A program made the position numbers and the translations under genes. A stretch of DNA of 64,000 bases from the NCBI RefSeq assembly GCF_000349945.1, contig NC_020516.1:868001-932000 (forward strand). Reading direction: 5' to 3'. Positions 44,364 to 53,121 of this stretch are shown here, in pieces; position 1 is the first letter of the stretch; every line of letters begins with the position of its first letter. The stretch is from Azoarcus sp. KH32C. GTDB taxonomy: Bacteria > Pseudomonadota > Gammaproteobacteria > Burkholderiales > Rhodocyclaceae. The notes below the pieces were generated by a model that was not told where the DNA came from, did no database searches, and was given only the letters and a program-made list of their open reading frames with translations.

Positions 44364-45295
44364 ACGGGGCAATGATGGAAATCACGACACTTCAGGGCAC
44401 GGGCGCCGCAGCGCTTGCGGTCGCCGGGCTGGCATGCATCTATTGGGGCGGCGGACGCAAGCGCTCGCACGACAAGATCGAACGTGCGCGCGGAGCGCTC
44501 GCCAGCGCCGGGAATCTCGTCCAGTTGATCGCCCAGGTCCAGCAGCATCGGGGCATGAGTGCCGCCTGGCGGGCGGGCGACACCTCGTTTGCCGCCCGGC
44601 TGCCCGAAAAGCAGGGCGCGGTGCGACGTCTCTTCTCATCCGTGCTCGACGCCGCCAAGCGCGAAGACGGCGAGCGCATCCCGTGCTTCGTCACGCACGA
44701 CGCGCGGGTGCTGCGTCACGAGTGGGAGCGCCTCGTCGAGGGGCTCGCTGACCTCACCCCGGAACAGAGCTTCCACACGCATTGCCGCATCGTCGCGACC
44801 TTGCTCGACTGGCTTGCGGCGATCGGCGAAGCCCGCGTCGAGCAGCCGCTCAGCGGCACCATCCCGGCGGTCGCGGCGCGGAATTTCTTCCATCGGCTGC
44901 CCGTCCTCGTCGAATCGCTCGGTCAGGCGAGGGCGCTCGCCAGCGCCGTGGCAGCCCGTCGCCATTGCCCACCGGTGTCGCGCGTGCGCCTGCTTTTCCT
45001 GCTGTCGCGCGCGGAGTCCTTGATGACCCAGGCGCAGGCGCCCGGCGCCGCGGCGATGACGGAAGTCCCCGCCGAGGCGCGTCGGGCGGTGGCGACATTC
45101 GTCGCGGCGCTGCGCGACCGCCTGATCGCGTCGCGCGAAATCGAACTCAGCGCCAGCGAATGCTTCACGCTCGGGACCTCCGCCATCGACGCGGTATTTG
45201 CGTGGCTCGCGCATGAGCAACGGGTGCTCGACGCCGCGCTCGCCCAGGGCGGGACGGCCGGGAACTCAGAACTCGCCGGCGGAATCGCGAGATGA
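44360..45295 (+). CDS. Membrane-anchored NIT-like (nitrate/nitrite-sensing) domain protein
   Basis: 311-residue protein: one N-terminal membrane helix (AAALAVAGLACIYWGG) then an all-helical region (about residues 40-290) resembling the NIT domain of NasR-type proteins. The first long helix carries LIAQVQQHRGMSAAW, matching the NIT signature in which an Arg after a Gln-x-x motif helps bind nitrate. There is no output domain, so it must act through another protein. It overlaps both neighbours by ATGA: the sensor-less MCP upstream and the PAS-GGDEF-EAL protein downstream. Nitrate sensing is inferred from family resemblance and operon. Confidence 0.72.
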   Translation: MNGAMMEITTLQGTGAAALAVAGLACIYWGGGRKRSHDKIERARGALASAGNLVQLIAQVQQHRGMSAAWRAGDTSFAARLPEKQGAVRRLFSSVLDAAKREDGERIPCFVTHDARVLRHEWERLVEGLADLTPEQSFHTHCRIVATLLDWLAAIGEARVEQPLSGTIPAVAARNFFHRLPVLVESLGQARALASAVAARRHCPPVSRVRLLFLLSRAESLMTQAQAPGAAAMTEVPAEARRAVATFVAALRDRLIASREIELSASECFTLGTSAIDAVFAWLAHEQRVLDAALAQGGTAGNSELAGGIAR

Positions 45296-47451
45296 ATGCA
45301 GGAGTGATGACCATGGACGCAGACATCCCGGCCGGGCCATCGGTGCGGCGTGGCCAGCGCATCGACAGCGGCCGATTCCTGTCGGTCCTCATCGACAATC
45401 TCGACGGCATGGTCTGCCGCTGCGCGATCGACCGCCACTGGACGATGCTCTTCGTCAGCGAAGGCTGCCGCCGCCTTCTCGGCTATTCGCCGGAGGAGCT
45501 GATCGGAAACCGCTACGTCTCGTATGAAGCGCTGACGCATCCCGACGACCGCGAGCATGTGCGCCGCGAGATCGTGGCCGCGCTCGCGGCCGGCGTGCGC
45601 TACCGCATCGAATACCGCGTCGTGTGCCGCGACGGCAGCATCAAGTGGGTGCTCGAACGCGGCGTCGGCGTGCAGGACGAATCCGGCCGCCAAGTCGTCG
45701 AATGCTTCATCGAGGACATCACGGACCAGGTCGAGGCGCAGCAGCGCCTGGCCGAAACCGAGGCGCGCTACCGCAGCCTCTTCGAGAACGCGGTCGTCGG
45801 CATCTTCCAGACCTCGGCCGACGGCCAGTATCTCGCCGCCAACACCGCGCTCGCCCGGATGTACGGCTACACGACCGTCGATGAGCTGATGGCCGGCCTG
45901 CGCGACATCGAAGGGCGACTGTATGTGCAGCCGGGCCGCCGCGAGGAATTCAAGCGCCTGATCCGTGACCGCGGCTATGTCAGCAGCTTCGAGTCCGAAG
46001 TTTATCGGCTCGACGGCTCGACTTTGTGGATCGCCGAGACCGCGCACGCGGTGCATGGCGCCGACGGCGAGCTGCTCTACTACCAGGGCACGGTCGAAGA
46101 CATCAGCGACCGCAAGCGCTACCGCGAGCAGCTCGAACACCAGGCCAACCACGATCCCCTGACCGGCCTGCCGAACCGCAACCTGCTGCGCGACCGCGTC
46201 GAGCAGGCGCGCGTGCATGTCGCGCGGGAAGGCGGCGAAGTGGCGGTCGCCTTCGTCGATCTCGACAACTTCAAGGTCATCAACGACAGCCTCGGTCACG
46301 CCGTCGGCGACGAACTACTGATGGTCGTCGCGGCGCGCCTGAAGAGCTGCCTGCGCGCAATCGATACTGTCGCCCGTTACGGCGGCGACGAGTTCGTGCT
46401 GATCGTCCATTACCCGGGCGACCGCGCGACGATCGGGCGCGTGCTCGACCGCGTGCTGCAGGCGATCGCGCGCCCGATCCAGGTCGCCGGCCACGAACTG
46501 ATGGTCACCTGCAGCATCGGCGTCGCGATGCTCGAAGGCGATGCCGGCGTCGACGTGCTGCTGCAGCATGCCGACGCCGCGATGTACTCCGCCAAGGCAG
46601 CGGGGCGCTCGACCTACGCGGTCTACACACCTGACCTCAACGCGGCCGCCGTCGAGCGCCTGCGCCTCGAATCGGCGCTGCGCCACGCGCTGGAGCGCGG
46701 CGAGATCGACGTGCATTTCCAGCCCAAGGTCGATCGCGCGGGACGCGTCTGTTCGCTCGAGGCGTTGGCGCGCTGGACGAGCGCGGAATTCGGCGCGATC
46801 TCGCCGGCGGTCTTCGTGCCGATCGCCGAAGATACCGGCCTGATCGGCCCGATCACCGAATTCGTGCTGCGCAGCGCCTGTGAGCACGCCGCGCGCTGGA
46901 TCGGCACGGGCGTCGCGCCGCTCACCATCGCCGTCAACCTGTCGCCGCGCCTGTTCCGCGCCGATGGTCTCGTCTCGCGCGTGAGCGGCGAACTCGCGGC
47001 CGCGGGTCTGCCGGCGGCCTGCCTCGAGCTCGAAATCACCGAAGGCACGCTGATGGGCGAGGGCATCGATGCCGTCCAGCAGCTGCGCGCCCTCAAGGCC
47101 ATCGGCGTACGCATCGCGGTCGACGACTTCGGCACCGGCTACTCCTCGCTCGCCTACCTCACGCGCTTTCCGCTCGACATCCTCAAGGTCGACAAGTCCT
47201 TCGTCGCCCGCGCCGTGCCCGGTTCGGAGGAGGCCATCCTCGCGCGTGCGATCGTCTCGCTCGGTCTCGAACTCGGACTGACCGTCGTCGCCGAAGGCGT
47301 CGAGACGCAGGAGCAGTGGCAGCTCCTTTCCGATGCCGGATGCCACGAATTCCAAGGCTATCTCTTCTCCCGCCCCTTACCCGTGCAGCTGGCGGACGCC
47401 TGGCTCGCGTCCCGCCGAACAGCGGGGGAAGGGCGCGGATTGCCGAATTAG
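45292..47451 (+). CDS. PAS-PAS-GGDEF-EAL cyclic-di-GMP signalling protein
   Basis: 719-residue soluble protein. Two PAS/PAC modules (about 25-145, DNLDGMVCRCAIDRHW; about 150-270, YRSLFENAVVGIFQTSADGQ), a GGDEF domain with an intact active site (VARYGGDEFVLIV) and an EAL domain with SLEALARW, ELEITEGTLM and VDDFGTGYSSLAYL. Both catalytic motifs are retained, so synthesis and hydrolysis of c-di-GMP are both possible. It overlaps the NIT-like gene by ATGA and ends the nas operon, linking nitrate status to motility or biofilm choice (inference). Confidence 0.93.
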   Translation: MNAGVMTMDADIPAGPSVRRGQRIDSGRFLSVLIDNLDGMVCRCAIDRHWTMLFVSEGCRRLLGYSPEELIGNRYVSYEALTHPDDREHVRREIVAALAAGVRYRIEYRVVCRDGSIKWVLERGVGVQDESGRQVVECFIEDITDQVEAQQRLAETEARYRSLFENAVVGIFQTSADGQYLAANTALARMYGYTTVDELMAGLRDIEGRLYVQPGRREEFKRLIRDRGYVSSFESEVYRLDGSTLWIAETAHAVHGADGELLYYQGTVEDISDRKRYREQLEHQANHDPLTGLPNRNLLRDRVEQARVHVAREGGEVAVAFVDLDNFKVINDSLGHAVGDELLMVVAARLKSCLRAIDTVARYGGDEFVLIVHYPGDRATIGRVLDRVLQAIARPIQVAGHELMVTCSIGVAMLEGDAGVDVLLQHADAAMYSAKAAGRSTYAVYTPDLNAAAVERLRLESALRHALERGEIDVHFQPKVDRAGRVCSLEALARWTSAEFGAISPAVFVPIAEDTGLIGPITEFVLRSACEHAARWIGTGVAPLTIAVNLSPRLFRADGLVSRVSGELAAAGLPAACLELEITEGTLMGEGIDAVQQLRALKAIGVRIAVDDFGTGYSSLAYLTRFPLDILKVDKSFVARAVPGSEEAILARAIVSLGLELGLTVVAEGVETQEQWQLLSDAGCHEFQGYLFSRPLPVQLADAWLASRRTAGEGRGLPN

Positions 47452-47489
47452 TCGCCTGCGCGAGCCGAGTGTCGATCATCGGGTAAGCT

Positions 47490-47515
47490 GTCGTGCTCCG
47501 CATCCGGAGCACGAC
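47490..47515. repeat. REP-like palindrome, copy B
   Basis: Arms GTCGTGCTCCG (47490-47500) and CGGAGCACGAC (47505-47515) pair perfectly around loop CATC. It resembles copy A at 31709, with the differing position changed on both arms so that pairing is kept. It lies in the 96-nt gap before the threonine aldolase gene, without a T tract. Confidence 0.6.
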
Positions 47516-47547
47516 TCTCTCCCCCGCGCCCACAAGGTGACAAGAAC

Positions 47548-48606
47548 ATGACCGAGACAGCCTTCCCGACCCCCGGCTACAAACTGCAATTCGCCAGCGA
47601 CAACACCGCCGGCGTCTGCCCCGAGGCCCTCGCGGCCTTCAACGACGCCAACCGCGGCTTCGCGTCCTCCTACGGCAACGACGACGCGACCGCCGCCGTC
47701 TGCGACAAGCTGCGCACCCTCTTCGAGCGCGACGCCGAGATCTTCTTCGCCTTCAACGGCACCGCCGCGAACTCGCTCGCGCTCGCCGCGATGTGCCAGT
47801 CCTACCAGGGCGTGATCTGCAGCGACACCGCCCACGTCGCCACCGACGAATGCGGCGCGCCGGAGTTCTTCTCGAACGGCGCCAAACTGCTGCTCGCGCC
47901 CCATCGCCACGGCAAACTCACGTCGGCCGGCGTGCGCGAAGTCATCACCCGCCGCAGCGACATCCACTACCCCCGCCCCAAGGTCGTCACGCTGACGCAG
48001 GCGACGGAGCTCGGCACCCTCTACCAGCAGGGCGAGATCGCAGGCATCGCGCGCCTCGCGCACGAGCAGGGCCTGAAGGTGCATATGGACGGCGCGCGCT
48101 TCGCCAACGCGGTGGCCTCGCTCGACGTCGCGCCCGCCGACATCACCTGGCGCGCCGGTATCGACGTGCTGTGCTTCGGCGGCACCAAGATGGGCCTGCC
48201 GGTCGGCGAGGCGATCGTGTTCTTCGACAAGGCGATGGGCGAGGAATTTGCCTACCGCTGCAAGCAGGCCGGCCAACTCGCATCCAAGATGCGCTTTCTC
48301 TCCGCGCCCTGGCTCGCGATGCTCGACAACGGCGTCTGGCTCAGGCACGCCGCGCACGCCAACGCGATGGCGCAACGCCTGCGCGACCGCATCGCGCGTC
48401 TCGCCGGCGCCGAGATGCTGTTGCCGACCGAAGCCAACGGCGTCTTCATCAACCTGCCGCAGCCGGCGATCGAGCGCCTGCGTGCAGCCGGCTGGGTGTT
48501 CTACACCTTCATCGGCGGCGGCGCGCGCTTCATGTGCTCCTGGGCGACGACCGAAGAAGCCGTCGATGACCTTGCCGGAGATCTCGCCGCGGCACTGGAC
48601 GGCTGA
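47548..48606 (+). CDS. ltaE: Low-specificity L-threonine aldolase-type PLP enzyme
   Basis: Cleaves L-threonine/allo-threonine to glycine and acetaldehyde, or a related beta-hydroxy amino acid. The 352-residue protein of the beta-eliminating lyase superfamily has FASDNTAGVCPEAL at the N terminus, AFNGTAANSLAL (PLP phosphate), HMDGARFANA (Asp that contacts the pyridine N) and FGGTKMGLPVGEA with the PLP lysine. It is preceded by the REP-like hairpin and separate from the che cluster downstream. Confidence 0.9.
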   Translation: MTETAFPTPGYKLQFASDNTAGVCPEALAAFNDANRGFASSYGNDDATAAVCDKLRTLFERDAEIFFAFNGTAANSLALAAMCQSYQGVICSDTAHVATDECGAPEFFSNGAKLLLAPHRHGKLTSAGVREVITRRSDIHYPRPKVVTLTQATELGTLYQQGEIAGIARLAHEQGLKVHMDGARFANAVASLDVAPADITWRAGIDVLCFGGTKMGLPVGEAIVFFDKAMGEEFAYRCKQAGQLASKMRFLSAPWLAMLDNGVWLRHAAHANAMAQRLRDRIARLAGAEMLLPTEANGVFINLPQPAIERLRAAGWVFYTFIGGGARFMCSWATTEEAVDDLAGDLAAALDG

Positions 48607-48763
48607 CGCCGGGCGGGTGTGACGATCCGTCGCAGCGTATCCCCTTCCTCGGGACCACCGCGTCGGATTCGGGCACTGCCTGTTCTGGGCATGACGATCG
48701 CGTCTTCGTCAACACCCCGCATGTGTTTGGAGTATTCTATGACCATGTAGGAGGTGTGGGATT

Positions 48764-49975
48764 ATGACCAACGCCAATGCTGGGGTTTCGTCTGTCGAAG
48801 CCATATCGGCAAACATCATGCGCTCGATGGGAAGATGGCCCCTGCTGGCGGGCCTGGCGGGGGCAATCATGCTTGCCTGGAGCGTCGGCTCCGTCATTGT
48901 AGGCGCGGCTTGGGGCGTGGGGTTGTTCGCCTTGGTCGCCATCGCTTCGTTTCGGGAGCGGAGAGAGATCAAGTCCGCACTCGTCCGCGAACTGGGCGCC
49001 CGGGCCGCGGCGCCGAGCGGCGCGAACGGGGTCGAATCCTATCTACATAGCTTGCACGATGTTGCGGACGCATCGATGCGTCGCTGGGCGAAGCATATCG
49101 ACATCGCCCGTCTGCAGACCGAAGGCGCCGGGGCCCAGCTTACGCAGGACTTCGAATCCATCTTGAGCCAATTGCAGTCGCTTCTCGAAGGGAGCAACGT
49201 TCAAGCGGGGGACGGGGTGGTCGCCGTCATCGAACATTCCCGCGCGGATCTCGAAGGCATGCTGGAACGGCTCAATCACGCCCTCGAAGAGCAAAGGCCG
49301 ATGTTGCTCAAGTTCCGCGAACTCGCCGAGACGGTGCAGGAACTCAGGCAAATGGCCGACAGCGTTGCCGAGGTCGCAAAGCATACCAACCTGCTCGCAC
49401 TCAATGCGGCCATCGAGGCCGCCCGCGCCGGGGAGGCGGGCCGCGGCTTTGCCGTCGTCGCCGATGAGGTGAGGAAGCTCTCCAATCAGTCGGGGGCCTT
49501 GGGCAAGGAGATCCGCGAGCACGTCGATTCGGTGAATGTGGCGATGTCATCCGCCCTGACTTCCGCCGAGCAGCTCTCACTCCAGAACGAATCGCTGATC
49601 AGCAGTTCGGATGAAACGCTTCACTCTGTCATGGGGCGCTTCACGGACGTCATGAGCGGGCTCAGCGATGCTTCCCGGAATATGGCCGAGGGGAGCCAGA
49701 GTGTTCGCGAAAGAGTCCAGACGGTCCTCGTGCATTTGCAGTTTCAGGACCGAATGAGCCAGATCCTGGTGGCGGTCTCCGCGGACATCGCGCGTCTGCT
49801 GGAGCGGATTCGCGAGCAGGAGCACCAGATCGCACGCGGCGAGACGCCTGACGCCTTCGATACCCGCGCCTGGGTCGCCGCGCTCGAGAAGACCTACACC
49901 ACGCTCGAGCAATACGATTGTGCCCATCCGGCGGCGCAGGGCAAGGTCGCGACAACCGACATCACCTTTTTTTAG
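48764..49975 (+). CDS. Methyl-accepting chemotaxis protein, no periplasmic domain
   Basis: 403-residue receptor. ATG 48764 follows the strong ribosome-binding sequence AGGAGGTG. N-terminal hydrophobic hairpin (WPLLAGLAGAIMLAWSVGSV and GAAWGVGLFALVAIASF) with essentially no loop, then a long cytoplasmic helical bundle with AKHTNLLALNAAIEAARAGE and RGFAVVADEVRKLS. The C terminus contains LQFQDRMSQIL, seen in receptors of this cytosolic-sensing type. It opens the chemotaxis cluster but is separated from cheY by 154 nt with no recognised gene. Confidence 0.9.
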   Translation: MTNANAGVSSVEAISANIMRSMGRWPLLAGLAGAIMLAWSVGSVIVGAAWGVGLFALVAIASFRERREIKSALVRELGARAAAPSGANGVESYLHSLHDVADASMRRWAKHIDIARLQTEGAGAQLTQDFESILSQLQSLLEGSNVQAGDGVVAVIEHSRADLEGMLERLNHALEEQRPMLLKFRELAETVQELRQMADSVAEVAKHTNLLALNAAIEAARAGEAGRGFAVVADEVRKLSNQSGALGKEIREHVDSVNVAMSSALTSAEQLSLQNESLISSSDETLHSVMGRFTDVMSGLSDASRNMAEGSQSVRERVQTVLVHLQFQDRMSQILVAVSADIARLLERIREQEHQIARGETPDAFDTRAWVAALEKTYTTLEQYDCAHPAAQGKVATTDITFF

Positions 49976-50129
49976 ACGTTCAAATTGAAGGTCCGGCTCG
50001 ATCCAGAACCTCGACATAGTGCCAAACGAGTGCAGGGGAGGCTGTTGAGGACACCCCCGTGCGACCGGACAGCGGCCTTGGAAGCAGCGACCAACTTAGA
50101 AAACTCAGGCTTGAAAAGGGGAAATAGCC

Positions 50130-50495
50130 ATGGGAAAGACCATTTTGGTGGTGGACGACTCATCGTCGATGCGACAGGTTGTCAGCATGGCGCTCAAGGG
50201 CAGCGGGTACGACGTCATCGAGGCCTGTGACGGCAAGGATGCGCTGAGCAAGCTTGCCGGCCAGCGGGTTCATCTGGTCATCAGCGACGTCAATATGCCC
50301 AACATGGACGGCATCACCTTTGTCAAGGAAATGAAGAAGAACCCGGCCTACAAGTTCGTGCCGGTGATCATGCTGACCACCGAGGGATCCGACGAGAAGA
50401 AGAAGACGGGGCAGGAAGCAGGGGCCAAGGCGTGGGTCGTCAAGCCCTTCCAGCCCCAGCAGATGCTCGCCGCCGTGTCGCGAATCCTGCTTTGA
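50130..50495 (+). CDS. cheY: CheY-type response regulator
   Basis: 121-residue stand-alone receiver domain. Acidic pair in VVDDSSS, phosphoacceptor Asp in LVISDVNMPNMDG, switch Thr in MLTTEG and conserved Lys in VVKPFQPQQ. This is the standard CheY fold, acting on the flagellar or pilus motor after phosphorylation by the CheA encoded two genes downstream. The ATG follows AAAGGGGAAATAGCC. The STAS gene starts 10 nt after its stop. Confidence 0.93.
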   Translation: MGKTILVVDDSSSMRQVVSMALKGSGYDVIEACDGKDALSKLAGQRVHLVISDVNMPNMDGITFVKEMKKNPAYKFVPVIMLTTEGSDEKKKTGQEAGAKAWVVKPFQPQQMLAAVSRILL

Positions 50496-50505
50496 GCAAA
50501 CTGCC

Positions 50506-50844
50506 ATGAGCATTGACGTGAAATGTGATGGCAGTGCGGCAAGGGTGAGCTTGAACGGGGAGCTCAACATTTACACGGTCGCCGAAATCAAGGCGAGCCT
50601 GGCCGACTGCATGGAGCATGCAGACCGGATCGAAATCGATCTGTTCGGCGTGAGCGACATCGACACGGCGGGCCTGCAACTGATGCTGATTGCCAAACGC
50701 GATCCGGGCAAGGAAGTCCATTTTGTCAATCATCCGCCCTGCGTGCTGCGTCTCGTCGATCTGGCCAATCTGGCTGGCGTGCTCGGCGATCCGCTCGTGA
50801 TGCCTGCTCGGGAGCCGGAGGAGGGGCAGCCGTGTCCGAATTGA
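50506..50844 (+). CDS. STAS-domain protein of the chemotaxis cluster
   Basis: 112-residue STAS (anti-sigma antagonist-like) protein. The core is SLNGELNIYTVAEIKASLAD and IDLFGVSDIDTAGLQLML. At the phosphorylation loop it has DTAG instead of the D-S/T-S-G of SpoIIAA, so the usual phospho-serine position is Ala and classical switching by phosphorylation is unlikely. Its 3' end overlaps the cheA start by 13 nt. The role in the array is unknown; such genes recur beside cheA in proteobacteria. Confidence 0.85.
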   Translation: MSIDVKCDGSAARVSLNGELNIYTVAEIKASLADCMEHADRIEIDLFGVSDIDTAGLQLMLIAKRDPGKEVHFVNHPPCVLRLVDLANLAGVLGDPLVMPAREPEEGQPCPN

Positions 50845-53024
50845 ACAACGATCTCGCCTTGGCGCTCGGAACCTTCATGGACGAGGCTCGCGAGTTGCTC
50901 GGCCGGATGGAGGAGATCCTGCTGGGCGCCGAAGAGGCGCCGTGCTCCGACGACGAGCTCAACGAGCTGTTCCGTTGTGCGCACACGATCAAGGGGTCAG
51001 GTGGCCTGTTCGGCCTCGACGAGGTCGTGCGTTTTACCCATGTGGTCGAGAATGTGCTCGATTGCCTGCGCAACGGCGGGCTGCAGTTCAGCAGCGAACT
51101 CATCAGCCTGCTGCTCGAATGCCAGGATCACATCTGCAGCCTGATCACCGCCGTTGCCGAGGGCACCGAAGTTCCCGTCGCACGCAGCGACGAACTGCTG
51201 CAAAAGCTGCAGGTGGTGCTCGGCGCGGACGAGGCGTCCGTTAAGACGTATGCGCCGACGCCTCCGGCTGCGGCCGAACCGGAGGTCATCGCCAGCGGTG
51301 GCGGTGCCATCGGGGCCGACCACTGGCATGTTTCGTTGCGCTTCGGCCCGCAGATGCTGCAGGACGGGATGGACCCACTGGCCTTCATCAACTACCTGAA
51401 TCAATATGGGACGCTGTTGCACGTTGAGACCGTGACCGAGGCCATTCCGGATTTCGCCAGCGCCGATCCCGAGCTCTGTTACCTCGGCTTCGAAGTGGCG
51501 CTGCGCAGCAATGCCAGCAAGGCCGAGATCGAAAGCGTCTTCGAGTTCGTGAGCGATAATTCGCGGATCGTCATCCTGCCGCCTGCCAGTAAGATCGACG
51601 AATATGTGGCCTTGATCGAGTCAATGCCGGACAGCGCCGAAATGATCGGGCGGATTCTCGTCGCCTGTGGTTCCGTGACTCAACGTGAGCTCGACCAGGC
51701 GCTTGCCGTACAGCGCGACCTGGGGGGGAGGCAGCGGCTCGGTGAGGTGCTCGTCGAGCGAGCAGCCGCTGAACGCGAGGTGATCAACGCCGCGATCGAC
51801 AAGCAGAAGAGCGCCGCCGAAAGGCGTGCGGCCGACAGCAAGACGGTCAAGGTACCGGCGGATCGGCTCGATGCCCTCATCGATCGCGTCGGCGAGTTGG
51901 TCATCGCGGGCGTCGGCACGCATTTGCAGATCAGTCGCCTGAACAAGCCGTCGATCCAGGAGTCGGCCGAGGTTCTTCTGTCTCTCGTCGAGGACATCCG
52001 CGACATGGCTCTGCGGCTGCGCATGGTGGCCATCGGCGAAGTCTTCTCCCGGTTTCCGCGTGTCGTGCGTGACGTGTCGAAGGAGCTCGGCAAGGACATT
52101 GACCTATGCATCAATGGTGCCGAATCCGAACTCGACAAATCAATGGTGGAGAAGATCGGCGATCCGCTGATGCATCTGGTACGCAACGCGATCGACCACG
52201 GCATCGAACCCACCGAGGTCCGTGCAGCACGCAACAAGCCGGCGCGGGGCACGGTCGAGCTGAATGCCTTCCACGAGTCCGGCAGCATCAACATCGAAGT
52301 CAAGGACGATGGCGGCGGGCTGGATCGCGAGCGTATCCTGAGGAAGGCGCTCGAGCGCGGCATGATCGGCGAGGACGCCAACCTTTCCGACCAGGACATC
52401 TATCGGCTGATTCTCGCGCCGGGGTTTTCGACGGCGGAGCATGTCACCAACCTCTCGGGGCGGGGCGTCGGGATGGACGTGGTACGCAGCAACATCGAGG
52501 CGCTGCGGGGTACTCTCGATATCGAATCGGTTCCGGGGCAAGGCACCACCATGCGCATGTGCCTGCCCCTCACACTGGCGATCATCGACGGCTTTCATGT
52601 CGGCGTCGGCAATTCGCACTTCATCATCCCGCTCGACCTCGTGGTGGAATGTATCGAACTGCCGCCCGATATCGGCTTCCAGGATTATCTCGAATTGCGT
52701 GAGGAGGCATTGCCTTTCGTGCGCTTGCGCGAGGTCTTCCGGGAACAGGGCGCGGGGCACCCGAGGCCCCGCGTCGTGGTCGTGCGCTTCGGCAGTCGCC
52801 GTGCCGGCCTGGTGGTCGATCGCATTTACGGCAAGTGCCAGACCGTCATCAAGCCGCTCGGGCCGCTGTTTTCCGAAGTCCCGGCCGTCGCGGGATCCAC
52901 CATTATCGGCAATGGCGATGTCGGGATGATTCTCGACGTGCCGGCGCTCGTGCGGCATTGCTCGGCCCTGCCACGAGGAAAGCCGATGCGCGAGCCCGAC
53001 CGAGCGCCGTTTGCCGCGGCGTGA
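50832..53024 (+). CDS. cheA: Chemotaxis histidine kinase CheA
   Basis: 730-residue sensor kinase starting at GTG 50832 after GGAGGAGGGG. An Hpt domain with the phosphorylated His in CAHTIKGSGG (about residue 49) is followed by an uncommon middle region (about 155-335) that includes GRILVACGSVTQRELDQALA, resembling the N-terminal module of type II secretion/pilus ATPases. Then come the dimerisation helices (VPADRLDALIDRVGELVI), the HATPase domain (HLVRNAIDHGIEP, GRGVGMDVVRSNIEAL) and the C-terminal CheW-like domain. No P2 CheY-binding domain is evident. Confidence 0.94.
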   Translation: MSELNNDLALALGTFMDEARELLGRMEEILLGAEEAPCSDDELNELFRCAHTIKGSGGLFGLDEVVRFTHVVENVLDCLRNGGLQFSSELISLLLECQDHICSLITAVAEGTEVPVARSDELLQKLQVVLGADEASVKTYAPTPPAAAEPEVIASGGGAIGADHWHVSLRFGPQMLQDGMDPLAFINYLNQYGTLLHVETVTEAIPDFASADPELCYLGFEVALRSNASKAEIESVFEFVSDNSRIVILPPASKIDEYVALIESMPDSAEMIGRILVACGSVTQRELDQALAVQRDLGGRQRLGEVLVERAAAEREVINAAIDKQKSAAERRAADSKTVKVPADRLDALIDRVGELVIAGVGTHLQISRLNKPSIQESAEVLLSLVEDIRDMALRLRMVAIGEVFSRFPRVVRDVSKELGKDIDLCINGAESELDKSMVEKIGDPLMHLVRNAIDHGIEPTEVRAARNKPARGTVELNAFHESGSINIEVKDDGGGLDRERILRKALERGMIGEDANLSDQDIYRLILAPGFSTAEHVTNLSGRGVGMDVVRSNIEALRGTLDIESVPGQGTTMRMCLPLTLAIIDGFHVGVGNSHFIIPLDLVVECIELPPDIGFQDYLELREEALPFVRLREVFREQGAGHPRPRVVVVRFGSRRAGLVVDRIYGKCQTVIKPLGPLFSEVPAVAGSTIIGNGDVGMILDVPALVRHCSALPRGKPMREPDRAPFAAA

Positions 53025-53121
53025 TGCCCATCGGGCCTATGCTATTTGCACGCGGTCTGTACCGAACACCTCCATGTCCTTATTCCGCAATTCCAAATTG
53101 CTTCCTGATCAGGAGAAAGCC

